Assembly (NCBI GenBank): GCA_942492905.1
Contig: OW818657.1
Coordinates: forward strand, 1,426,001 to 1,490,000
Direction of reading: 5' to 3'
Length of the DNA stretch: 64,000 nt
DNA from: CAIZWU01 sp942492905
GTDB taxonomy: Bacteria; Verrucomicrobiota; Verrucomicrobiia; Verrucomicrobiales; V1-33
Shown in pieces: positions 36,338 through 44,666 of the stretch (positions within the stretch are counted from its first letter, which is position 1; every line of letters starts with the position of its first letter). The notes under the pieces were generated by a model that was not told where the DNA came from, did not search any database, and saw only the letters and a list, made by a program, of their open reading frames with translations. Position numbers and translations under genes: made by a program.

Positions 36338-38521
36338 TCACGGATTGATGCTTTGTGAGGTGGCGACAAAAATGCAAAGTTCGGTTCCCGTTTTCTCTCC
36401 GGGTGGATTGATCCCACTGATGAAGCAGCAGGTGGCGTCATCATCCAAGCCAATCCGGCTGTCTAGTGAAACCGTCCCCACGACAGGCGCCCGCAACCCA
36501 CCAGGGAATGTTTTTTCTCCGGTGATTCCTTTCACCTCAAAAGTGACGTCCAGAACCAGCCAATCCCCTGAGGGTCGCCCGGTCAGCTTCAGTCTGGTGC
36601 CTACTTCAACTGAGTCCATATAGAGGAACGTGTGGCCATGCTCATCCTTGGCCGGTTCGCTGGGCCGACGGGGCCGTTCGAAGGTTTTGGCCATGAGGCT
36701 GCGCATGTCCACTTCCTTCCCGGCGAGGGTGGTCGTTTTTGGATAGCTCGCGATCGACAGGCCTCTCTTTACCCGCATGAGAGCGAGGATTTTGGCGGCT
36801 TGTTTCGCAGTGCATCTTTGAGGGAGGGGCTGGTCGCCGGGCCAATTCCGGTCCGGCTCCTTTTCGATAAAATGGACTTCGTAGCTGATCAGCCTGGCGC
36901 CGCTGGGCAGGCTCGCGTCGCCGGGGAGAGGGAAGCTGACGGTATCGCCTCCTGATTTCCGGGGCAGAGGATGGGAGGCCGCATGGAGGGCGAGGACGCG
37001 ATTGCGGGATTCTTTATCTTTTGGAGCCGCGGGTTGAAAGGTGCCGGGCAATACGACGAAACCTCCATTTGGAATACGCAGGGATTCAAAGGTCAGAGGG
37101 GACGGCTTGCCGTCGATCCTGATGGCCGCTTGGGTCAGGATGGTGTCACCCGAAACTGACTTTGCACCTGATAGATTCAACCGGTAGGCGCCTCCGGCGT
37201 AATCCACCGTTTGACCTTCGCGGACGGAAGGCAGGCTGTAAAGATCAACCCCTCGCTTCTGACTGAGATCCCGCAGGGAATCGCCGGCAAGGGCTGCGAT
37301 GGAAGCGTTTTCCGCAAGGGTCAGATAGGGATTGGCGGTGTCCCTGGTTCCGGTAATTTCGATGAGGGAAAACTGAATCAGCGCCTTTCCGGGACCTGCC
37401 TTGCCGCTGATCGAAATCACCGGTGATTCCGCGGGGGCAGGGACCGGAGAAGTGGTGCGGCAGGAAATGAGCAGGGTGGTGAACGCTGTCAGAGTGCACC
37501 ACATGGTTGTGAGGACGGTGCGCGAAAGCGCCGTGAGGGGTTGGCGGGGAGCATTGGGACAGAGCAGTCGATGGACCCGGCTGCCAACCTTGCTGGATTG
37601 CGCCATGGCCATGCCGCCGACTGGGAAGACCTGACGGCCCTGATGACGGACGATGGCCAGCAGATCGGCACTGTAGGCGGGGGCTTCCGCATTGCCGTGA
37701 GTGAGCACCCAGTCATCGCAAGCCGCCTCGCGGAGTTGGCGGGACTGATGCCGGGCGAGCCAAACGAGGGGATGGAACCAAAGCAGGATCGCTGCCGGAG
37801 CGGAAAGCAGGGCTGTCAGGAGATCGGCCCGGGCGATATGCGCCATCTCATGCCAGAGCACGTGTTGGAGTTTCCGGAGTGGCCATGCTGCGGCTTCCCG
37901 TGGCAGCAGGATCGCTGGATTCGTGATGCCCCACGTGGAAGGCATGACCCACCCGCTGGCGATGAACAGCGCCGGGCTGCGTTTCAAGCCGGCGCGGCGG
38001 CATTCCTCTTCCAGTCGGTCAACAAGGATACCCCGGCGCACCCGGGCAAAGCGCCGCCGACGGTTCATGGCAATAGCCTGCCGGGCCAGCATCAGGAAAA
38101 AGGTCAGGATGGACCCGCCAGCCCAGGCCAAAAATAGCGCCTCCAAAAATGATGGAAGCGCGGGTTCAAATGGAGCCGCAGCTGGGAGAGCCGCGGTCTC
38201 CGGCAGCGGCTGGATTTCCACCACCAGCGGTGACATTCTGACAGCTGTAGGAGCGGATAAAGTTTCCGGATGAGGAAGGGAAAGAGCATCCCGCCAGCGC
38301 CACTCCGGGAACGAAACGGACAGGGCGAAAACGGGAGGCAGGGAAATAAGGGCCAGGGAGAGAACCCAGTTGCGCCACGCCGGGGACCGGGACCCGGCCA
38401 AAAGCGAGATGGCCAGCGCGAGGAGCAGCAGGAGAGAGCATTTCAGCGCTGCATCGGTGAGGGACTCCATGAGGCGGGGAGAAATCCATGAAGTAAGGAT
38501 GCCGGTAATGGAGGTATTCAT
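36338..38521 (-). CDS. BlaR1-like M56 metallopeptidase sensor with unusual C-terminal region
   Basis: A 727-residue membrane protein. Four hydrophobic segments surround a cytosolic zinc protease domain with HEMAH at 224-228 (HExxH) and REAACDDWVL at 264-273, the layout of BlaR1/MecR1 proteins that cleave a BlaI-type repressor on sensing a signal. A further membrane segment lies at 340-354. The periplasmic part (355-727) is not a penicillin-binding sensor. It appears to hold two related modules: LIQFSLIEIT with KRGVDLYSLPSV, and SYEVHFIEKE with KRGLSIASYPKT. These resemble the FIE ... S-x-P pattern of secretin-type domains, so the ligand is probably not a beta-lactam. It is preceded by its likely repressor gene. 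Confidence 0.87.
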   Translation of the reverse strand: MNTSITGILTSWISPRLMESLTDAALKCSLLLLLALAISLLAGSRSPAWRNWVLSLALISLPPVFALSVSFPEWRWRDALSLPHPETLSAPTAVRMSPLVVEIQPLPETAALPAAAPFEPALPSFLEALFLAWAGGSILTFFLMLARQAIAMNRRRRFARVRRGILVDRLEEECRRAGLKRSPALFIASGWVMPSTWGITNPAILLPREAAAWPLRKLQHVLWHEMAHIARADLLTALLSAPAAILLWFHPLVWLARHQSRQLREAACDDWVLTHGNAEAPAYSADLLAIVRHQGRQVFPVGGMAMAQSSKVGSRVHRLLCPNAPRQPLTALSRTVLTTMWCTLTAFTTLLISCRTTSPVPAPAESPVISISGKAGPGKALIQFSLIEITGTRDTANPYLTLAENASIAALAGDSLRDLSQKRGVDLYSLPSVREGQTVDYAGGAYRLNLSGAKSVSGDTILTQAAIRIDGKPSPLTFESLRIPNGGFVVLPGTFQPAAPKDKESRNRVLALHAASHPLPRKSGGDTVSFPLPGDASLPSGARLISYEVHFIEKEPDRNWPGDQPLPQRCTAKQAAKILALMRVKRGLSIASYPKTTTLAGKEVDMRSLMAKTFERPRRPSEPAKDEHGHTFLYMDSVEVGTRLKLTGRPSGDWLVLDVTFEVKGITGEKTFPGGLRAPVVGTVSLDSRIGLDDDATCCFISGINPPGEKTGTELCIFVATSQSINP

Positions 38522-38530
38522 GGAGCCGAT

Positions 38531-38926
38531 TTATTTGGATTTTTTGGTTTGGCGTTTGGCGGCTTGAGCGACCAATTGCTCCAGGGCGGCGAGTTCCGCG
38601 GGAGCGATCGTTTCGCCAGGGTCGGCCAAGTGGGCGGCTACGGCGTCCTGCAGGGAGCCGCCGAAAAAGACATCCAGGACGCGGCGCAGGGCGGATTTGC
38701 CGGCTCCTTTCTTTTCATGGGTGGCGGCATAAACGAATTCGCGCCCGGATTTGCGGTGTTGGAGGTGGCCTTTGTTTTCCAGGATGGTCAGGATCGACCG
38801 CAGCGCGGGGCGGGTGGGTGGATCCTCCATGCGGTCCAGGATTTCGCCCAGGGTCGCCTGATTGAGGGCAAAGACCAGATCCATGATTTCACGTTCACGT
38901 CGGCTGAGTTTGGCAGGCAGGGTCAT
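38531..38926 (-). CDS. BlaI/MecI-family transcriptional repressor
   Basis: A 131-residue winged-helix protein. It begins with LSRREREIMDLVFAL, then ATLGEILDRM and RSILTILENKGHLQHRKSGREFVYAA, the DNA-binding and wing portions of the BlaI/MecI/CopY family. A C-terminal dimerisation part follows (RRVLDVFFGGSLQDAVAAHL). The repressor is normally cleaved by its partner BlaR1 protease, here encoded 9 bases downstream. The frame extends 10 codons upstream to a TTG, but the ATG at 38926 gives the usual family start and leaves both candidate operators outside the gene. Regulation is likely autogenous. Confidence 0.92.
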   Translation of the reverse strand: MTLPAKLSRREREIMDLVFALNQATLGEILDRMEDPPTRPALRSILTILENKGHLQHRKSGREFVYAATHEKKGAGKSALRRVLDVFFGGSLQDAVAAHLADPGETIAPAELAALEQLVAQAAKRQTKKSK

Positions 38927-38928
38927 GG

Positions 38929-38983
38929 GCTGAAAATTCAACCCTTTAGCAAACAATGCAAATCAAAAAGCTGAATTTTCAGC
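38929..38983. promoter_or_regulatory. Two candidate operator boxes ahead of the BlaI-like gene
   Basis: GCTGAATTTTCAGC (38970-38983) has perfect 6-base arms (GCTGAA / TTCAGC). GCTGAAAATTCAAC (38929-38942), 41 bases away, shares the same shape with one arm base changed. Both lie just upstream of the repressor start. Similar paired dyads bind BlaI-family proteins elsewhere, although the typical core there is TACA/TGTA. The 41-base spacing is about four helical turns. Confidence 0.5.
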
Positions 38984-39032
38984 CTTGGGTGAAGGCACCG
39001 GTGGGGGGCGCGGCAGTTCGAATTCAACGAAT

Positions 39033-39064
39033 TTGTCACATACATTCCATCGACTGTGTGACAA
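39033..39064. promoter_or_regulatory. Inverted repeat upstream of porin
   Basis: TTGTCACA (39033-39040) and TGTGACAA (39057-39064) are perfect 8-base inverted arms separated by 16 bases. They lie 62 bases ahead of the porin start, in the divergent space shared with the BlaI-like gene. This could be an operator or a leader hairpin. Confidence 0.5.
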
Positions 39065-39125
39065 TGAGTGGCTAAAACGACACAATACGGTCACCCCGCC
39101 GTGCAGCACACCAACCCACCATCGC

Positions 39126-40292
39126 ATGTCAAAAAATACACTAGGCACTATTGCCGCTACCCTGGCTACCCTGACTCTCGCCGCCCACGCCGGCACGGTG
39201 ACCACCGCTCCCAAGGCACCGGTTCCGGAAGCGCCCAAAGAGGAATCCACCATGGACAAAATCTGGTCCCTGGCCACTCTTTACAAGAACAAGGAGAATC
39301 CGGTGATCCAGAAGCTGGCCTTCACCGGCCGCTATCATGGGCAATATGGCTGGCTGGATTCCGATCAGGGCAACTACGATGACTGGGACAACCGGCGGTT
39401 CCGTCTGGGATTGAATGCCCAGTTGTTCCAGGACTTTGAATTGAAGGCTGAAATGTTCGGTGATCTCAACTCAGGGGGCGATTTTTACGAAGGGTTTACC
39501 GAAGTCTTCCTCGCATGGAAGCCGGATGACGCCTTCAACCTGACGGTGGGCAAGCAGAAGCCCCGGTTCTCCTTGGACTGGAGCACGACTTCCCGCGAAA
39601 TTATGACCTTTGAACGGAATATCATGATCAACAACTTCGGTATTGACTATGAAACGGGCATCTCAGTTTCCGGTAAAAACGGAAATTTCAGCTACTACAC
39701 CGGAGTCTTCAATAACGATGTCGGCAGCCCGGGGGATGAATCCGAATTCGGCGACCTCGGCGGCGGCTTCAGCTACATCGCCAGCGCCAGTTATGATTTG
39801 AAGGACGTCACCGGTTTGGAGAAAACCGTGCTGCGTGGCGATTTCCTGCACTCGGAACACGATGGGGAAGATGATCTTCTGACCAAATTCGACAATGGTC
39901 TGGCGGCCAGCGTGGCGCTGAAGCAGGGCCGGTTTGGTCTGAATGCCGAAACGGTTTATGGCGAGGGTGACAACGGCGACATGTGGGGTTTCTATCTGAC
40001 ACCCTCCTGGGACATCACGGAGAAACTCCAGGTGGTGGCCCGCTACACCTACGCCCACAGTGGCGATGATGTGCTCCGGGCTCAGAGCCGCTATGAGCGC
40101 CGTGCAGAGGACCTGACCGATGGCGGGAACGGCGGCACCTACAATGCCGGGTATCTCGGCTTCAACTATTTCCTGTATGGTCATAAGCTGAAGCTCATGA
40201 CCGGAGTGGAATTCTCCAGCATGGATGGCGGTTCCGATGGGGGCGATTTCGATGGTGTGACCGGTCTGGCCGGGGTTCGCATCTATTGGTGA
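39126..40292 (+). CDS. Phosphate-selective porin (OprO/OprP-like) outer membrane protein
   Basis: A 388-residue outer-membrane beta-barrel. The signal peptide runs to about residue 21 (TLTLAAHAG), followed by a short Pro-Lys linker and a helix. Barrel strands with alternating polarity follow: FTGRYHGQYGW, RRFRLGLNAQLF, FNLTVGKQKPRF, IDYETGISVSGK, FSYIASASYDL and LQVVARYTYAHSGDD. The end GLAGVRIYW has the C-terminal aromatic residue expected for BAM-assembled porins. Members form anion-selective channels; whether phosphate or pyrophosphate is carried here is not shown by sequence. The start is the ATG directly before the signal peptide (39126). The gene is divergent from the BlaI/BlaR pair. 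Confidence 0.88.
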   Translation: MSKNTLGTIAATLATLTLAAHAGTVTTAPKAPVPEAPKEESTMDKIWSLATLYKNKENPVIQKLAFTGRYHGQYGWLDSDQGNYDDWDNRRFRLGLNAQLFQDFELKAEMFGDLNSGGDFYEGFTEVFLAWKPDDAFNLTVGKQKPRFSLDWSTTSREIMTFERNIMINNFGIDYETGISVSGKNGNFSYYTGVFNNDVGSPGDESEFGDLGGGFSYIASASYDLKDVTGLEKTVLRGDFLHSEHDGEDDLLTKFDNGLAASVALKQGRFGLNAETVYGEGDNGDMWGFYLTPSWDITEKLQVVARYTYAHSGDDVLRAQSRYERRAEDLTDGGNGGTYNAGYLGFNYFLYGHKLKLMTGVEFSSMDGGSDGGDFDGVTGLAGVRIYW

Positions 40293-40330
40293 GAAAAAAC
40301 CGGGATATCTGATTGGTTATTAGTCCGGAG

Positions 40331-40365
40331 GGGCCGGGGCGTGATGGATGGTCACGTTCCGGCCC
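40331..40365 (+). terminator. Hairpin after the porin gene
   Basis: GGGCCGGGGCGTGA (40331-40344) pairs with TCACGTTCCGGCCC (40352-40365) over 14 positions including two G-T pairs, with a seven-base loop. It lies between convergent genes. It lacks a clean T-tract. The core AGGGCCGGAA, read on the minus strand, recurs in the hairpin at 52208-52238. Confidence 0.6.
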
Positions 40366-40383
40366 TGTTCCGTTCCGGAAAAG

Positions 40384-41391
40384 TCAGGGCAGGAGAGGGA
40401 AGTGTGGTGTTTGACTTGTCCGGAGCGGCTGGCCGTCCGGTTTCCAGGTGATGCGGGCTTCGAGGCCGGGCCAGGTTTTGGCGAGAAGGGCGAGAGATTC
40501 TGCGGGATCCAGCAAGCAGAGCAGTTTTGTCAGGGGGTCCGCCATGGCGCCGGTGGGAGCGATCAGGGTGGCCTGACGCGAAATGGTGGAGCCGAGACCG
40601 GTGCGGGGATCGATGATGTGGCTGTAACGTTTCCCGTCAATCTCCACGAATTGATAAAGGTCACCGGAGGTCGCGGCATTGGCCTCCTTCAGTGCGATGC
40701 GCACCGGGGGCTCATCACCGGAGGGCTGGAGGCCGATTTCCCAATGGTCCTTTCCGGCGGGCGGGGACCCGGCAGCGACTTCGCCGGCGGCATCGAGGAG
40801 GACGCAGGTGATTTTGAACCTGTCGCGCAGGAGTTTCAGGCAGGCGTCCTGGGTCCAGCCCTTGGCAATGCCGCCGAGATCAAGCTGCATGCCGGATTTG
40901 GCGAGGCGGACGGTGCGGTTGGCTTCGTCGAGCTCCATGGCCTGCCAGCCACTGCGGGCGAGGGCCTGGGCGAGGGCTTCGGACTCAGGGAGTTCGCCCC
41001 GGCGGCGGCTGCGGCGCCAGAGGCGGATGGAGGGGGCGAGGGTGATATCGAACAGCCCGTCGCTGAGGGCGGAAATTTTGCGGGACCGGTGCAGGATGTC
41101 GAATAGTTCGGCGCTGACCGGTAAGGGGTCATCCTGGCCGGCCCTGGTGCAGAGGCGATTCAGTTCGCTGGTGGGTTCGTAATCGCTGAAAATGAGGTTG
41201 AGCCGGGCGATTTCGGCAAAGACGGCATCGGCCGCCGCGGTGGCGGAAGCGGCAGGGAGGCCCGGCAGGGTGAGGGTCCAAAGGCAGCCCATGTGCGGCT
41301 CGCGACGGGACCATGGCCTTGGTTCAGCCGCGCCTGCAGCCGGGGCCAGGGGCGTGGCGGCTAGGGATTGGAGAAAGTGGCGGCGGGTCAT
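40384..41391 (-). CDS. apbE: FAD:protein FMN transferase
   Basis: A 335-residue ApbE family protein that covalently attaches FMN from FAD to a Ser or Thr of target flavoproteins (Rnf/Nqr subunits and others) in the periplasm, using Mg2+. Family features are HMGCLWTLTL near the start, IFSDYEPTSELNRL, LFDITLAPSIRLWRR, LDLGGIAKGWTQDACL, ISGDLYQF-like ATSGDLYQFVE and HIIDPRTG with the metal-binding Asp. A twin-arginine signal (TRRHFLQSLA) directs export; many other ApbE proteins are Sec lipoproteins. It is convergent with the porin gene, and no target flavoprotein is encoded nearby. Confidence 0.93.
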   Translation of the reverse strand: MTRRHFLQSLAATPLAPAAGAAEPRPWSRREPHMGCLWTLTLPGLPAASATAAADAVFAEIARLNLIFSDYEPTSELNRLCTRAGQDDPLPVSAELFDILHRSRKISALSDGLFDITLAPSIRLWRRSRRRGELPESEALAQALARSGWQAMELDEANRTVRLAKSGMQLDLGGIAKGWTQDACLKLLRDRFKITCVLLDAAGEVAAGSPPAGKDHWEIGLQPSGDEPPVRIALKEANAATSGDLYQFVEIDGKRYSHIIDPRTGLGSTISRQATLIAPTGAMADPLTKLLCLLDPAESLALLAKTWPGLEARITWKPDGQPLRTSQTPHFPLLP

Positions 41392-41471
41392 GGGAATCTG
41401 GACAGACGAAGCCCGGAGTGGCGCCTTTTCATCGGATTGTAAGCCATGCTCCGCTATTACAAAGTAAATCT

Positions 41472-44400
41472 GTGTCTGGGTCCCTCTTCCTGCATTCCTT
41501 TATTTTTGCTGCGATAGCGGGGCTGATCGCCGGGGCAACTGCGGCCCGGGCCGGGGTGGCGCAGGTGGTGATCCATGAAGTGATGGCGGATAACCGGCTG
41601 GGGTTGCGGGATGAGGACGGAGCCGCTTCTGACTGGCTGGAGCTTCATAATCCCACGACGGCACCCATTTCCCTGGCGGGGGCGGCATTGACGGACAATG
41701 CCGCCGATCTGTCCAAGTGGCCCCTGCCCGCCGTGGTTTTGCCAGCCCAGGGGTATTTGGTGATTTTTGCCAGCGGGAAGGACCGGCGCGATCCCGCCGG
41801 GACGCTGCACACGAATTTTTCTCTCGCGAAGGGCGGGGAATTTCTGGCGCTGACATGGCAGGGCCAGGTCGTGAATGGCTTTGTGCCTTCCTTTCCGCCT
41901 CAGGTGGAGGACGTGTCCTATGGCTACCGCAGCAGTGGAAGCACGGAGCTGGTTTTTATGTCGCAACCGACCCCGGGAGCGCCGAACAACCCGATCTCAG
42001 CGATGCCGGGAGCCGTGGAGATCTCCCCGCCGGGGGGAGTCTTCGTTGGGTCGCTGACGGTGACGTTGTCCACCGGCAGCAGCGGAGCTGAAATTCATTA
42101 TACGCTGGATGGCACCGTTCCCACGGTGGCTTCCCCGGTCTATACGGAACCTATCACGGTTCCGGCGACGACCCGTCTGCGGGCGGTGGCGGTGGAGCGG
42201 GCGAATGGGTTGATGGGGGTAGTGAGCGGGGCCTCCTGGGTGAGGTTGGCTCCTGATCTCGCCGGCTACACTTCGCCTTTGCCACTGATGGTGATCGAAA
42301 ACTTCAATGCGGGTCCGGTCCCGGCCAAGGGGCTATCCAACCAGCAGGTGGCGGCCCAGGCGGCGGTTTGGGTTCTGCAGGAGCGGGTGGGCGGAGCGGC
42401 GTCGATGGCCGGGGTGCCGCAGCTGACGGGAGACATCGGCATCCGCGGGCGGGGTTATCTGTCGAGCACATGGTCGAAAAAACCCTATGCGGTGGAGTGC
42501 CGGTCGGCCGATGGCGCTGCAGCCGGAGCGGCTCCCCTGGGGTTGCCTGCTAATGATGACTGGGTGCTTTATTATCCAGATCCTGGCGCGCTGCGGGATT
42601 CCACCCTGCTGGCCAATACCTTTATTTATGAGCTGAGCCGGCGCCTGGGCCGGTATGCCCCCCGCTTCCGGTTTGTAGAAGTGTTTCTGAATGAAAACGG
42701 GGGCGATCTGACTTTGGCGGACCGTCAGGGAGTTTACGTGCTGATGGAAAAAATCTCGCGGGGAACTGAGCGGCTGGACTTCACGGCGCTGAGCGCGGAT
42801 GGCAGCAGCGGCGGGGCTTTGCTCAGCATCAACCGGCCGGATGCGATCCCGGAGACCGGCTTTCCGGCGGACAATGGAGTCACGACGCCGCAGTTTTTCC
42901 GGACCGCAGGACCTGACCGGATTTCCCAGACGACAGCCAATGTTCTGACCCTGGCCGGAGATGATTTGCCGGGAACCAACAGTGCGGTGCTGAACTTTGA
43001 GCAGCCCGGGGGCTATCGGATCGTGGGCGCGCAGCGGACGGCGTTGGAGACGTGGTTCCGGCAATTCGAGGGGGCGCTCTATCATCCGGTGGACTGGCGT
43101 GATCCGGTGGTGGGCTGGCGGAAATGGCTGGTGGAGGAGGACTGGGCGGAGGGATATCTGCTATCCAATTTCACGCGGCACAGCGATGCGTTTTTGCTGA
43201 GTGTGTATCCGTGGCTGGGCGACGACCGGAAACTGCGGCTGGGTCCGATCTGGGATGTGACCCCGGGCGGGTATACCGACCAGGGCAGCCCTGACAGCGC
43301 GCTTTATTACCGTTCCAGCCAGCTGTGGTTTCCGAGATTGTTTGCGGATTCGGATTTCAAGCAGACTTATCTTGATCGGTGGACGCGCTGGCGCCGCACC
43401 GGCTTCAGCGATGCCGCCATGGAGGCCATTATCGATCGTCAGGCCGCGGAGATCACTTCCTCCAATGCCGTGCTTCAGGGAATTCCCAATGAGGTGGAGT
43501 GGCAGTCGCGCCTGACAGCGATGAAGGCGTGGGTGAAGGGAAGGGCGGATTATTTTGACAGCAGTTTTGTCCCGCTGCCGGTGCTGGTGCCGGCTGGGGG
43601 CATCGTGGATGCGGGGAGTCACGTGACTATCACGTCCGGCGCGCCGGAATGGTGGGTCACCACGGATGGCAGTGATCCCCGGCTGGCGGGGGGAGCCGTC
43701 TCCCCAACTGCGTTGGCGGTGTCTGATCTGGTGGTCAGTCAGGATGTCAGGATCACGGTGCGGAGCCGGAATGGCACGGAATGGAGCGGGCCGGTCTCGG
43801 CCGTTTTTGCGGTGGGGGCGGTGTCAGCGACGGCGGCGAACCTGACGGTTTCCGAGATTCACTATCATCCAGCGGAACCCTCCGGGGCGGAGCTGGTGGC
43901 GGGATTCAGCAACGGGGAGGACTTTGAATTCATCGAGCTGCACAATCCGGGAGCCCAAACGGTGAGCCTGCATGATGTGCGGCTGGTGCTTGATCCGGAG
44001 CGTTATCAGCCAGCGTGGGAAGGCGCGGAGGCGGACCGCTGGAGCCTGCCGCCGGGAGGGCGGTTGGTCCTGGTGCGGAACCGCGCCGCCTTCGGGCAGC
44101 GTTATGGTGCCGCGGGTCCGGTGGGGGGGCTGATCCAGGGATCACTGTCCAATTCAGGCGGGAATCTTCTTTTGGAGAAAACGGACGGCAGCCCGCTGGG
44201 GCAGATCAGCTATGGCACCAAGGGCCTCTGGCCTTCCCCGGCGGATGGGGCTGGTTACAGCCTGACCCTGCGGGAGGGTGGGGTGGCGGGGAGTGCCTCC
44301 GCGTGGCGCAGCAGTGTGTCCCGTCATGGCACGCCGGGCGGCACGGATGCGGTGGCCTATACCGGCTCCACGGATGCGGCCTGGCAGGCTTACGCGCTGG

Positions 44401-44648
44401 GGGCGGGGCCATCGCTTTCATGGACAGGAACGGGTCCCGGGCGATCCTTGACGTTGTCGGTCCCGCCGGGGGCGGACCGGGCTGGCTACAGTGTGGAGCA
44501 GTCGGCGGATCTGACCGGCTGGCAAGCGGCGGGCTGGCCGGGACCGGTTGAAAGCCGGACCACGGCGGGCGACTATCTCCTGTCGTGGGTTCCCCCCGTG
44601 GCCGCTCCGCTCCGCTTTTTGCGGGTGCGGGCGACGGCCCTGCCCTGA
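41472..44648 (+). CDS. Secreted lamin-tail / CotH-kinase domain protein
   Basis: A secreted protein of about 1058 residues. The open frame reaches back to 41313, over the antisense apbE start, but a signal peptide (LFLHSFIFAAIAGLIAGATA) appears directly after the GTG at 41472, which I chose. Domains in order: lamin-tail domain (~28-140, VVIHEVMADN and SDWLELHNPT), a chitobiase/HEX-C-like Ig domain (~180-260, IHYTLDGTVPT), a CotH spore-coat-kinase-like domain (~330-650, RQGVYVLMEKI, LRLGPIWDVTPGG and RWRRTGFSD), a second Ig-like unit, and a second lamin-tail domain (~780-920, VSEIHYHPAEPSG, FEFIELHNPG). The chain ends with SADLTGW ... FLRVR. CotH proteins phosphorylate proteins or sugars in some bacteria; the substrate here is unknown. 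Confidence 0.86.
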   Translation: MSGSLFLHSFIFAAIAGLIAGATAARAGVAQVVIHEVMADNRLGLRDEDGAASDWLELHNPTTAPISLAGAALTDNAADLSKWPLPAVVLPAQGYLVIFASGKDRRDPAGTLHTNFSLAKGGEFLALTWQGQVVNGFVPSFPPQVEDVSYGYRSSGSTELVFMSQPTPGAPNNPISAMPGAVEISPPGGVFVGSLTVTLSTGSSGAEIHYTLDGTVPTVASPVYTEPITVPATTRLRAVAVERANGLMGVVSGASWVRLAPDLAGYTSPLPLMVIENFNAGPVPAKGLSNQQVAAQAAVWVLQERVGGAASMAGVPQLTGDIGIRGRGYLSSTWSKKPYAVECRSADGAAAGAAPLGLPANDDWVLYYPDPGALRDSTLLANTFIYELSRRLGRYAPRFRFVEVFLNENGGDLTLADRQGVYVLMEKISRGTERLDFTALSADGSSGGALLSINRPDAIPETGFPADNGVTTPQFFRTAGPDRISQTTANVLTLAGDDLPGTNSAVLNFEQPGGYRIVGAQRTALETWFRQFEGALYHPVDWRDPVVGWRKWLVEEDWAEGYLLSNFTRHSDAFLLSVYPWLGDDRKLRLGPIWDVTPGGYTDQGSPDSALYYRSSQLWFPRLFADSDFKQTYLDRWTRWRRTGFSDAAMEAIIDRQAAEITSSNAVLQGIPNEVEWQSRLTAMKAWVKGRADYFDSSFVPLPVLVPAGGIVDAGSHVTITSGAPEWWVTTDGSDPRLAGGAVSPTALAVSDLVVSQDVRITVRSRNGTEWSGPVSAVFAVGAVSATAANLTVSEIHYHPAEPSGAELVAGFSNGEDFEFIELHNPGAQTVSLHDVRLVLDPERYQPAWEGAEADRWSLPPGGRLVLVRNRAAFGQRYGAAGPVGGLIQGSLSNSGGNLLLEKTDGSPLGQISYGTKGLWPSPADGAGYSLTLREGGVAGSASAWRSSVSRHGTPGGTDAVAYTGSTDAAWQAYALGAGPSLSWTGTGPGRSLTLSVPPGADRAGYSVEQSADLTGWQAAGWPGPVESRTTAGDYLLSWVPPVAAPLRFLRVRATALP

Positions 44649-44666
44649 CACCATCCCCCCACTCCA

